Assembly: GCA_028066595.1 (NCBI GenBank)
Contig: JALCBJ010000037.1
Span: forward strand, 1 to 62,658
From: Thermoanaerobaculia bacterium
Lineage (GTDB): Bacteria; Acidobacteriota; Thermoanaerobaculia; Multivoradales; J023
Reading direction: 5' to 3'
Length of the DNA stretch: 62,658 bases
The position numbers and the translations under genes were made by a program. The notes beneath the pieces were generated by a model. It searched no databases. It was not told the origin of the DNA and worked only from the letters and a program-made list of their open reading frames with translations. Positions 38,262 to 46,386 of this stretch are shown here, piece by piece. Positions within the stretch are counted from its first letter, which is position 1, and every line of letters starts with the position of its first letter.

Positions 38262-38347
38262 CGTGTCCATCTCCTACGAAAAAGACGTTCAGCGCGGGAC
38301 CCGGGCAGACCTTACCAGGCGAAGAGTAGTAGTGGCATTCTCTTTTT

Positions 38348-38380
38348 TGAGAATCTCACTTCTCAAAGGTGAGAATCTCA
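38348..38380. promoter_or_regulatory. Overlapping TGAGAA/TTCTCA operator array
   Basis: TGAGAATCTCA occurs at 38348-38358 and again at 38370-38380, 22 bp apart (two helical turns), with TTCTCA at 38360-38365 between them. This makes two overlapping palindromes, TGAGAA-N6-TTCTCA and TTCTCA-N4-TGAGAA. The AT-rich array stands out from GC-rich DNA and lies 87 bp upstream of the TonB-C-like start. The layout is like stacked Fur-family boxes, but the hexamer is not the standard Fur one. Confidence 0.7.
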
Positions 38381-38790
38381 TGGTGATTCTGCAAGGCACT
38401 CGACGATCGGGAAACCGACAGCGGAATCTGGCGGTGCGTCGAGATCTCCCGTCGTTCCTCGCGTATCGGCCGGCCACGCGCGCGGCGTCGAGCTTGCCGG
38501 AGGGATCGCCGAGGCTGAATGGCTCTGGCACGGGTTGTGCGTAAGATAAATCGAGTCGCCAGCAGGCCAGCTTGGTGTGGACAGATCTTCCGATGTCCAG
38601 TCGTGGATCAGATCCATCGTTGGCAGCACTTTGACAGCATCACGCCCAGGGCTGGCGTGCTCCACCGGGTCCAGCGACGGCCCGAGCCTCCCGAGCCTCC
38701 TGAGTGGTCCGGGTACCCCCCGATTCCCGGGCCTTGTGCATTTCGGGATGCATCCACAGCCCCCCTTTATTGAGTTCCTGCTCTGCTTCT

Positions 38791-38820
38791 CCCTCGGCCG
38801 TTTGCCGAGGGTTTTTCTTT
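38791..38820 (+). terminator. Intrinsic terminator / attenuator upstream of thrA
   Basis: CCCTCGGC (38791-38798) pairs with GCCGAGGG (38804-38811) across a 5-base loop, then TTTTTCTTT. No plus-strand gene ends upstream (the nearest is convergent at 37521), and thrA starts 107 bp downstream. A role as a leader attenuator is therefore more likely than ordinary 3'-end formation. A 25-codon frame (MHPQPPFIEFLLCFSLGR...) runs into the hairpin but is not Thr- or Ile-rich. The remainder of the 38271-38927 gap holds no supported gene. Confidence 0.8.
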
Positions 38821-38927
38821 GGTGATCCAGGTGTGTGGATAGATCGGGGTTGACGACGGCCTCGGAGCTTGATCTCGTCGGTGCTCGGCAGCGCGCCGAA
38901 GCAGAGACATTCCCGGGAGCGAAGTGA

Positions 38928-41360
38928 ATGAAGGTGCTGAAATTCGGTGGCACGTCGGTGGCCGACGCCGACGCTATCGGACGGGTGGTAGAGATCGTGC
39001 AGCGGGCCGGAGAAGAATCGGCCTTGACGGTCGTGGTGTCGGCTCTGGGTGGCGTGACCAACGAGCTGCTGACGACGGCCGAGCTGGCAGCGTCCCGCGG
39101 CGCCTGGGAACCGCGTTTCGAGGCGCTGCGGCAGAGGCACCTGCTGACGGCCCGGGACCTGGGTTTGGATCAAGGTTTGCTGGACGGTGTCGAGCAGTTG
39201 TGTGGTCGTCTGCACGAGCTCCTGAGTGGCGTCCACCTGCTGCGGGAGCTGAGTCCACGTGCCCGCGACAGCATCTTGTCGTATGGCGAACGGCTGTCTG
39301 CGCGGTTCGTCGCGGCCGCTCTGACCGGGGCCGGCGTGCTCGCGCGACCCCTCGACGCGCGAGATCTGGTGGTGACGGACGATGCCTTCGGTCGCGCCGC
39401 GGTTCAGATCGAAGAAACCTACGCCAACCTTCGCCGGGAGCTCGGCGGCAGCGAGTCCGTCGCGGTGATCCCGGGCTTTCTGGGTGCCACACCGGACGGC
39501 CAGACCACGACCCTCGGACGAGGGGGCTCCGACTACACCGCGGCCTTGGTAGGCGCTGCCCTGGCTTCGCCAGCCATCGAGCTCTGGACCGACGTCGACG
39601 GAGTGTATTCGGCCGATCCGCGCCGCGTCGCAGATGCCTTTCCACAACGTAGCTTGAGCTACGCCGAGCTGATGGAGATGTCGCATTTCGGTGCCAAGGT
39701 GGTGCACCCGCCCTCGATCCACCCTGCGCGTGCCGCCGGCATCCCCTTGTGGATCCGCAACACCTTCCGGCCGGCGGCCGAGGGTACTTTGGTGGAAGCG
39801 GAGGCGAAGCCATCCGAGGCACCGATCCGAGGTCTGTCCTCCATCCGCCAGGTGGCGCTGGCCAACCTCGAAGGCGATGGCATGGTGGGTGTCCCCGGCA
39901 TCGCACAGCGACTCTTCGGCGCCTTGGCGCGCAGCAAAGTGTCGGTGATCTTGATCAGCCAGAGCTCTTCGGAGCATTCGATCTGCTTTGCCGTCGCACC
40001 GGAAGACGCCGCCGCCGCCCAGCGAGCCGTAGACGAGGAGTTCGAGCTGGAGCGTCGGCTCGGTCTCGTCGATCCCCTGCAAGTGGAAACCGGGCACTCG
40101 GTACTGGCAGCCGTGGGAGAGGAGATGGCCCGACGTCCGGGTATCGCTGGACGGATCTTCGGCGTCCTCGGGCGTCACGGCGTGAACGTCCGAGCCATCG
40201 CTCAAGGGTCTTCGGAGCTGAACGTTTCCCTCGTAGTGGAGGCGCGGGACGAGGCGCGGGCCGTAGCGGCCATCCATGGCGCGTTCTTCCATCCGGAGCG
40301 CCGGCGGGTCGACGTGATCGTGGCCGGTGTCGGCCGTGTCGGAGCTGCTCTCCTCCAACAGCTGGCCGAAGCGAATGATGGGGCAGGAGGCGAGACGGAT
40401 CTGGAGTTGCGGTTGGTGGCGGTCGCGTCGAGTCGCAGGCTCAGGTGGGACTCCGACGGGCTCGATCCCGCGACAGCGGCGGACGATCTGTCGGGTCCGG
40501 CCAGCGAGGTTCTGGACCCCGCCGAGCTGATCCGTCGGCTCCGACGGCCGACCGGGGCGAGGCGTGTCTTCGTCGACGCCACCGCGTCCGACGACGTGGG
40601 TGCCTGGTACAAGCCACTTCTTGCGTCAGGGGTCGCGGTGGTGGCGGCAAACAAAAAGCCGTTCGCGGAGCGCCACCGAGGATTCGTCGACCTTCGGTTG
40701 GCGGCGCGTAGCGGCGAGGTGCCGCTGTGTTTCGAGACGACGGTCGGTGCAGGATTGCCCGTACTCTCGACGCTGCGATCTCTAATAGAGACCGGAGACC
40801 GGTTGATGCGCATCGATGCGGTTCTTTCCGGCACTCTGAACGCGGTGCTCGACCTCATGTCCGCAGAGGTGCCATTCTCTGCAGCCGTGCGCTCGGCGTA
40901 CGATGAGGGACTCACCGAGCCCAAGCCCTACGACGATCTCTGCGGCGCCGACGTTCTGCGAAAGCTCGTCATCCTGGCGCGGGTCGCCGGGCGCGAGCTG
41001 GAGCCGGAGGACGTGCAGGTAGAGCCACTTCTCGGGGCGTCCTGGGCAGCACTGGAGCTGGAGGACTTCTGGCACCGGTTGCCTGAAACGGACGAGGCTT
41101 TCGAATCGCGGCGGGCCGCTGCAGCAGCGTCGGGGAAACGGCTGCGCTATGTCGCATCGATCACCGCAGACCGGCTGGCCGTGGGCCTCGAGGACGTCGA
41201 TGCGTCCCATCCCGCATTTTCCCTTTCCGGGCCCGACAACCTGGTGGCATTCACCACAGAACGCTACGATCGCACGCCGCTCGTGATCCGCGGGCCGGGT
41301 GCCGGGCCGCAGGTCACGGCGTCCGGCGTCTTCGCGGAGATTCTGTCTTGCATCGACTGA
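38928..41360 (+). CDS. thrA: Bifunctional aspartokinase / homoserine dehydrogenase
   Basis: 810 aa from ATG 38928 with a GGGAGCGAAG ribosome-binding region. The aspartokinase half starts with VLKFGGTSVADADAIGR, has GRGGSDYTAALVGAAL and the FGAKVVHPPSI motif, and is followed by two ACT-type regulatory units (VSVILISQSSSEHSICFAV; GVNVRAIAQGSSELNVSLVV). The homoserine dehydrogenase half begins near residue 455 (VDVIVAGVGRVGAALLQQL, Rossmann), with Lys in VAANKKPFAERH and GLTEPKPYDDLCGADVLRKL. It catalyses the first and third steps of the aspartate pathway toward threonine and methionine, and ThrA-type enzymes are usually feedback-inhibited by threonine. An attenuator-like terminator precedes it and asd follows by 56 bp. 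Confidence 0.95.
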   Translation: MKVLKFGGTSVADADAIGRVVEIVQRAGEESALTVVVSALGGVTNELLTTAELAASRGAWEPRFEALRQRHLLTARDLGLDQGLLDGVEQLCGRLHELLSGVHLLRELSPRARDSILSYGERLSARFVAAALTGAGVLARPLDARDLVVTDDAFGRAAVQIEETYANLRRELGGSESVAVIPGFLGATPDGQTTTLGRGGSDYTAALVGAALASPAIELWTDVDGVYSADPRRVADAFPQRSLSYAELMEMSHFGAKVVHPPSIHPARAAGIPLWIRNTFRPAAEGTLVEAEAKPSEAPIRGLSSIRQVALANLEGDGMVGVPGIAQRLFGALARSKVSVILISQSSSEHSICFAVAPEDAAAAQRAVDEEFELERRLGLVDPLQVETGHSVLAAVGEEMARRPGIAGRIFGVLGRHGVNVRAIAQGSSELNVSLVVEARDEARAVAAIHGAFFHPERRRVDVIVAGVGRVGAALLQQLAEANDGAGGETDLELRLVAVASSRRLRWDSDGLDPATAADDLSGPASEVLDPAELIRRLRRPTGARRVFVDATASDDVGAWYKPLLASGVAVVAANKKPFAERHRGFVDLRLAARSGEVPLCFETTVGAGLPVLSTLRSLIETGDRLMRIDAVLSGTLNAVLDLMSAEVPFSAAVRSAYDEGLTEPKPYDDLCGADVLRKLVILARVAGRELEPEDVQVEPLLGASWAALELEDFWHRLPETDEAFESRRAAAAASGKRLRYVASITADRLAVGLEDVDASHPAFSLSGPDNLVAFTTERYDRTPLVIRGPGAGPQVTASGVFAEILSCID

Positions 41361-41416
41361 ATCGGTGGCGGGAGGCTGGCCCGACACCGTTCCAAGAGCG
41401 GGAGTGACCTAGGACC

Positions 41417-42490
41417 ATGACCATAGAAGAACGAATTCCCGTCGCCGTCCTCGGCGCTACGGGCAGTGTCGGCCAGCGCTTCGTTTCGCTGCTGCTCCGC
41501 CACCCTTGGTTTCGCCTCGCCGAGGTCACGGCCTCGGAACGGTCGGCGGGGCGTCGCTACGGCGAAGCCGCCCACTGGCTGCAGAGCGAACCTCTGCCCG
41601 ACGAGGTCGCGGCGCTTGAGGTGCGGCCCACCGATCCGACCGATGTCCACCTCGATAGCCGCCTCGTATTCTCGGCACTGGACTCGTCCGCCGCGGAGCG
41701 TGTCGAAGCGGCCTACGCGAAGGCCGGCCATTTCGTGGTGTCGAATGCCAAGACCCATCGCATGGATCCGGATGTTCCGCTGCTCGTACCCGAGGTCAAC
41801 TCGGCGCACCTGGGGCTGCTGGAACACCAATCTGCCCATGCGCCGGGGGCGCTGCTGACCAATCCGAACTGCTCCACCATCGGCCTCGTGCTGACGCTGG
41901 CGCCCCTCGACGCCGCGTTCGGCATTGAGCAAGTCCATGTCGTGACGATGCAGGCTGTCTCCGGCGCCGGATTGCATGGCGTCCCGTCGATGCAGATGAT
42001 CGACAACCTGGTACCTCACATCGGAGGCGAGGAAGACAAGCTGGAGACCGAGACGCAGAAGATCCTCGGCGTGCTGCGCGGCGACCGCATCGACCCGGCG
42101 GCCATCCGAGTCAGTGCCCAGTGCACGCGGGTCGCGGTGGTCGACGGCCACACCCTCTGCGTGTCGGTGAAGCTACGTGAGTCGCCCGGTTTGGACGAAG
42201 TACGCGAGGCCCTCCAGGGTTTCCGCTCCGCACCCCAAGAGCTGGGACTGCCGTCGGCGCCGGACCGGCCGGTTCATGTCCTGGACCAAGCCGATCGTCC
42301 GCAGCCACGCCTGGACCGCGATATCGACCAGGGTATGGCAGCGACGGTCGGCCGGCTGCGTCACTGCCCGCTCTTCGACTGCAAGTACGTCGCCTTGTCC
42401 CACAACACTCTTCGCGGTGCCGCGGGAGGATCGATCTTGGTGGCGGAGCAGGCGCTGGCCGAAGGCCGGATCCCGGGGTTGGAGATCTAG
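41417..42490 (+). CDS. asd: Aspartate-semialdehyde dehydrogenase
   Basis: 357 aa. N-terminal NADP-binding AVLGATGSVGQRFVSLLL, active-site Cys152 in NPNCSTIGLVL, and the downstream VTMQAVSGAGLHGVPSMQMI and VPHIGGEEDKLETETQKI. These match the archaeal/fungal-type branch rather than the E. coli one. C-terminal SAQCTRVAVVDGHTLCVSV carries the catalytic His. It reduces aspartyl phosphate to the semialdehyde, the step between the two ThrA activities, and its gene directly follows thrA on the same strand, so the two form an operon. It ends 64 bp from the convergent ketosynthase gene. Confidence 0.95.
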   Translation: MTIEERIPVAVLGATGSVGQRFVSLLLRHPWFRLAEVTASERSAGRRYGEAAHWLQSEPLPDEVAALEVRPTDPTDVHLDSRLVFSALDSSAAERVEAAYAKAGHFVVSNAKTHRMDPDVPLLVPEVNSAHLGLLEHQSAHAPGALLTNPNCSTIGLVLTLAPLDAAFGIEQVHVVTMQAVSGAGLHGVPSMQMIDNLVPHIGGEEDKLETETQKILGVLRGDRIDPAAIRVSAQCTRVAVVDGHTLCVSVKLRESPGLDEVREALQGFRSAPQELGLPSAPDRPVHVLDQADRPQPRLDRDIDQGMAATVGRLRHCPLFDCKYVALSHNTLRGAAGGSILVAEQALAEGRIPGLEI

Positions 42491-42554
42491 ACGGGCGGTG
42501 AGCCAGGGCAGCTGGAACCGGTGCTCCAGGGCGTAGTCCGGGACACCGTCAGCT

Positions 42555-43835
42555 CTACAGGTCGAGGATCATCCAAGCCGAGCTGCCACCGGCCGCCAGC
42601 GTCGATACCAAGATGCGGTGGACGGTCGGCAGTGTCCCGCCCTGAAACGGCACTAGGCCCAGCTCCGGATCCACTTCTCGAAAGCCAGGGGTTGCCGCGA
42701 GGGGTTCGGTGTCGGCTGCCTCCGGCTCACAGGCCAGCATGGCTGCCGCCAGCGACGCGCCACCGTGCTCGCCCATGTACGCCTTGGGTGCCAGAACAGG
42801 TGGGAGCTGGACGCCGAGGTCGGCCCAATCCTGTCCCAAGAGAGCACGGCGGAGCACCAACGCCTCCTGCCGATCGCCTTCGCGGGTTCCCGCCGCTCCG
42901 GCGACCACCAGGCCGATCGAGCTCGGTTCGATCCCACGACTCTCGAGTCCTCGGCGTAGGTGCCGAGCGAGCGGTTCGGGATCGTTCGACCATCCCGCCT
43001 CGTGGGCACCGGGGTCGAAAGCCGTGATCGTGGCGCGGATGGTCGCGAGGGGCCGCGCTCCGCGCTCGACGGCCGACGTCGCCGTCTCGAGTAGCAGGGC
43101 CGTGGCGCCTGCACCGAGCACGAAGCCGTTGCGGTGGTGGTCGAAGGGCCGTGCCACTTCCTCCATGCCGGCCTCGTCGCGAGTTGGTCGACTCCCAGCC
43201 AGGACGCCGAATCGGTCGAGCACCGAATGGAGGAGCGCGTTGCTCTCGTCCGCTGCAGCGACCACTGCCAGTCCGGTCCTTCCTCGGCGTAGCGCCTCGA
43301 CACCGTGGGCGACGGCCAGCAGCGGGCCCGACTCGCGTTGCGTGATCGTGAGATTCGGACCCTTGGCACCCAACAAAAGCGCGATCTGTGCCGCCGGTGC
43401 GTTGGCCACCGCTTCGGAGAACAGAAAGGGTGACGCAGCGGTCGGCGCGTCGAGGAGGATCTGCCGCATCAAGTCCTCGGTGTAGGACGACGGCCCGAAG
43501 GAGGTCGACGTGACGACGGCGGTATTGCGAACCTTCGCCTCTTCTTCCGGCATATCGGCTTGCTCGAACGCCATGCGGGCCGATGCCACTGCCAGGCGCG
43601 ATGGTGGGCTCATTCGGCGCGCCTGACGCGGCGAGATCCAAGTACTGAGATCTAGGTTGCTGTCGATGGTCGCGGCTAGACGGGATCCTGCGTTGCGGTG
43701 ATAGCCACCGGAACGGTCGACCTCGCGCAAGGGTACTGCGCCATCTCGAAAAGCTTGCACGACGGCCTCCCGGCCGGCACCCGAGGGTCCGACGGCGCCC
43801 CAGCCGGTGATCACGATGTCGGGAAACGTCGTCAC
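42555..43835 (-). CDS. Inactive ketosynthase partner (chain-length-factor / KS-beta-like)
   Basis: 426 aa from GTG 43835, which overlaps the stop of the upstream ketosynthase gene in GTGA; the longer frame toward 44888 is antisense-like noise. The thiolase fold is clear (ITGWGAVGPSGAGREAVVQAF, FLFSEAVANAPAAQIALLLG, LRRGRTGLAVVAAADE, NGFVLGAGATALLLE). All three catalytic positions are lost: Glu168 (TQRESGPLLAV) replaces the active Cys, Ala replaces His in AGAAGTREGD, and Glu occupies the second His position in KAYMGEHGG. This is how chain-length factors of type II polyketide and aryl-polyene systems look, where the inactive subunit pairs with the active one. No acyl carrier protein is adjacent. 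Confidence 0.87.
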   Translation of the reverse strand: MTTFPDIVITGWGAVGPSGAGREAVVQAFRDGAVPLREVDRSGGYHRNAGSRLAATIDSNLDLSTWISPRQARRMSPPSRLAVASARMAFEQADMPEEEAKVRNTAVVTSTSFGPSSYTEDLMRQILLDAPTAASPFLFSEAVANAPAAQIALLLGAKGPNLTITQRESGPLLAVAHGVEALRRGRTGLAVVAAADESNALLHSVLDRFGVLAGSRPTRDEAGMEEVARPFDHHRNGFVLGAGATALLLETATSAVERGARPLATIRATITAFDPGAHEAGWSNDPEPLARHLRRGLESRGIEPSSIGLVVAGAAGTREGDRQEALVLRRALLGQDWADLGVQLPPVLAPKAYMGEHGGASLAAAMLACEPEAADTEPLAATPGFREVDPELGLVPFQGGTLPTVHRILVSTLAAGGSSAWMILDL

Positions 43836-45118
43836 GACGCCCTCGGCCAACGGGCGAAGACTACGGCGGCATTGGAGCCGCCAAAGGCGAAACTGGTGGA
43901 AACGGCACAACCCAGGCCGGGCCCAGACGTGTCGAGACGACGCGGATCGCGACGGACGAGATCGACCGGGATCTCGGGATCGACCTCGCCGCGGCCCGGG
44001 GTCGGATGGACCAGACCATGGTGCAGGCCGAGGACCGACGCCACCGCCTCGATGGCGCCGGAGGAACCGAGGTAGTGGCCAACGAGGCCTTTGGTCGACG
44101 TCACGGGGACATGCGACACGCGTTGCTCGAGAATCCGTGCGAATGCGGCACCTTCGGCCTTGTCGTTGAGCTGCGTTCCGGTTCCGTGAGCGTTGATGAA
44201 CAAGATCTCCGCCGGCCCGACATCGGCATCTCGCAGAGCCGCCGCGATGGCTCGGGAAGCGCCTTCGCCTTCTGGATGAGGCGCGGTCATGTGGTGTGCG
44301 TCGCAGGATGCGCCATGGCCCAGGAGAAGCGCCAGCGGGGTTCGACCACGACTCAGCGCACGCGCCACCGTTTCCAGGATCAGGACGCCGGCACCCTCGC
44401 CGAGGTTGAGGCCGCTGCGCTCGGCGTGAAATGGAGCGCAGAGCTCGGCGTCGACGGCACGGAGCGAATTGAATCCTGCGTAGGTGAGCTTGCAGAGGGA
44501 GTCGGCACCGCCTGCGAGAGCTATGTCGACTTCGCCACGGCGGAGTGCGTCCAGAGCCGATCCGAGAGCCAGGCCGCCCGATGCGCAAGCCGACGACAGA
44601 GTTTCCACTCGGCCGCAAACGCCCAGGTGGCGAGCGACGGCGTCCCCCGGGCCGTTGATCTGGTGCGATGCCAGATAGCGAATGGTGGGACGAGGCCGAC
44701 GCTGTCGGAGCAGCTGCTCGAAGAATTCCTCTCCTTCGGCCATGGCGGCGGTAGAGCCGCCGAAAAAGATGCCCACCTCGCCGTCGTTGTTCGACGTGTC
44801 GAGCTCGGCGTGGTGCCATGCTTCTACCGAAGCTGCCACGGCGAAGCGGTCTGCGCGCGACCATCTTCGCGCGGCCGCCGAACGCCACAGCTCGACGAGG
44901 TCGTCACGGCGCCGGTCGTCGTCGCGCACCTCGCTGGCCAGGGAGGTGCGTTGACCACGTACGTCGAACTGGTCGGCCTCCGAAATCCCAGGCTCGCCCG
45001 CGAGTAGGCCTCGCCAGAAGTCGTGCACGGTCCAGCCCCATGGGCTCACTGCACCGAGGCCGGTGACGGCGACGGTGGTGGCGGGATCCAGGCCTGATGA
45101 ATCGAAAGTAGTGGACAC
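43832..45118 (-). CDS. Active beta-ketoacyl synthase (KS-alpha type)
   Basis: 428 aa from ATG 45118. Complete catalytic set: Cys178 in VETLSSACASGGLALG, His311 in NAHGTGTQLNDKAEG, Lys343 and His348 in STKGLVGHYLGSSGAIEAV. FabF/KAS-II fold signatures include VAVTGLGAVSPWGWTVHDFW and LNLGEGAGVLILE. It condenses malonyl-ACP with an acyl chain or starter. The last bases overlap the start of the inactive partner (GTGA), giving a heterodimer-type pair. It is divergent from the polysaccharide deacetylase/chorismatase operon, and no FabD, ACP, KR or DH gene is nearby, so this pair is a dedicated system rather than housekeeping fatty-acid synthesis. Confidence 0.92.
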   Translation of the reverse strand: MSTTFDSSGLDPATTVAVTGLGAVSPWGWTVHDFWRGLLAGEPGISEADQFDVRGQRTSLASEVRDDDRRRDDLVELWRSAAARRWSRADRFAVAASVEAWHHAELDTSNNDGEVGIFFGGSTAAMAEGEEFFEQLLRQRRPRPTIRYLASHQINGPGDAVARHLGVCGRVETLSSACASGGLALGSALDALRRGEVDIALAGGADSLCKLTYAGFNSLRAVDAELCAPFHAERSGLNLGEGAGVLILETVARALSRGRTPLALLLGHGASCDAHHMTAPHPEGEGASRAIAAALRDADVGPAEILFINAHGTGTQLNDKAEGAAFARILEQRVSHVPVTSTKGLVGHYLGSSGAIEAVASVLGLHHGLVHPTPGRGEVDPEIPVDLVRRDPRRLDTSGPGLGCAVSTSFAFGGSNAAVVFARWPRAS

Positions 45119-45364
45119 GTTGGTCTGATGAGTCTAGTCGCGGTTCGGGCGACGGTTGGGGAGGTTACCTCGGACGCGTCGAAGCGGGCTAGTGCACCGT
45201 TCGCCGATTCCCTTCGGCTTGTTTGGGCCTTCTAGTGTCTCGTGTTGAAAGTTCTGTGAGGGTTCGGCCGTGGGATTCGACGGTGCCAACGTGGCATCAT
45301 TTCGCCGTTCGGCGGTCTGCGGATGTGGCGGATCGAAGAAAGTGAACCACGCAATGGAGGAACG
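45119..45364. promoter_or_regulatory. Divergent region between ketosynthase pair and deacetylase-chorismatase operon
   Basis: 246 bp. The GGAGG site for the deacetylase (45355-45359 region) is clear. I see no strong -35/-10 pair or palindrome. The divergent layout suggests shared control of the two groups. Confidence 0.4.
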
Positions 45365-46270
45365 ATGGGCGGGGTAGCTAGCCGCAGACTGGGTCCGGCC
45401 GCGAAGCGCCCCGAGACCGGAAGACCCTACCGCCCCAGCCCGCTGATCTGGGCATCGGTCGGGCTTCACGGGGCGGCTTTGGCCGCCGCGTTGATGAAGC
45501 CGTCGAGCCTGAGGCAGACGTTGCCGCTTCTGATCGCCGATCATCTGGCTCTGTCTGCAGCGGGATCTTGGACCGGAGGAGATCTCTTGGGGCCCAATCT
45601 GGTGCGTCTGCCGGCCCATGCTCACTGCGCGGATGAGCTCTGCCTCACCTTCGACGACGGACCCGATCCTCGTTCGACGCCGGAAGTCCTCGATCTGCTC
45701 GATCAGCGAAGCGATCGCGCTACATTCTTCTGCGTCGGCCGTCGGGTTGCGCGCTACCCCGACCTGGCGAAGGAGATCGTGCAGCGCGGTCACCGCATCG
45801 AGAACCATACATACCATCATCGCAACACCTTCGCCTTCCGGCTCTGGAACGGCTTGACGGAGGAGGTGGATCGGGCGCAGGAGGTGATCGCAGAGATCGT
45901 CGGCCGTCGGCCGCAATATTTCCGTCCACCTGCTGGGATGCGGAACCCGATCCTCGAGGCTGTGTTGGCGCGTCACGATCTCCTGTTGGTGAACTGGACT
46001 CGTCGCGGCTTCGACGCCGTGGTGCGCGATCCGGCATTCGTCGTCAACCGCCTCGTAGGCTCCGCATCGGCTGGCTCGATCCTGCTCCTACACGATGGCG
46101 CATTGGGTGGCGGCGCGCCTCCCGCGGTCGACCGGATCTTGCCCCGGCTCCTCGAAGTGCTGGAGCGGCGAGGTCTGCGCAGCATGCCGATTCCCGACGG
46201 ACTGACCCCCGCCGACGCCACCTCGGGGCGGTCTCGCCGGGTCGGCGTCGACTCTGCTTCATCGCGGTGA
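45365..46270 (+). CDS. Polysaccharide deacetylase (NodB homology), membrane-anchored
   Basis: 301 aa from ATG 45365, preceded by GGAGG; the frame from 45323 has no site. One or two N-terminal membrane segments (residues 27-44, LIWASVGLHGAALAAALM, and near 52-68) come before the NodB domain. Catalytic landmarks: LTFDDGPDPRSTPEVLDLL (Asp97, Asp98), NHTYHH (His148 and His152, metal), YFRPPAGMRNP, and C-terminal ILLLHDG. Carbohydrate esterase family 4 enzymes remove acetyl groups from N-acetylated sugars. Here it leads a short operon with a chorismatase and a PLP enzyme, so it may act on a glycolipid or on a non-standard acyl substrate; that is speculative. Confidence 0.9.
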   Translation: MGGVASRRLGPAAKRPETGRPYRPSPLIWASVGLHGAALAAALMKPSSLRQTLPLLIADHLALSAAGSWTGGDLLGPNLVRLPAHAHCADELCLTFDDGPDPRSTPEVLDLLDQRSDRATFFCVGRRVARYPDLAKEIVQRGHRIENHTYHHRNTFAFRLWNGLTEEVDRAQEVIAEIVGRRPQYFRPPAGMRNPILEAVLARHDLLLVNWTRRGFDAVVRDPAFVVNRLVGSASAGSILLLHDGALGGGAPPAVDRILPRLLEVLERRGLRSMPIPDGLTPADATSGRSRRVGVDSASSR

Positions 46271-46386
46271 CAGCCCTTCCTTTCGTAGCAGGCGCAGTGC
46301 AAAAATTGACCACTCGCCTCATTTCACCTAGGCTACCGGTCCGCGACCCTCGGCTGTCGAGACCGAAACGTCGCTAGAAACTGCGC

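Noticed and set aside
38640..40358. 572-aa minus-strand frame over thrA
   Set aside because: A high-GC antisense shadow of a secure aspartokinase-homoserine dehydrogenase gene.
43836..44888. N-terminal extension of the second ketosynthase
   Set aside because: The extension is Arg/Ser-rich and lies opposite codon positions of the first ketosynthase; GTG 43835 starts exactly at the fold's first strand.
45134..45976. 280-aa minus-strand ORF opposite the polysaccharide deacetylase
   Set aside because: Antisense to conserved NodB motifs; composition is shadow-like.
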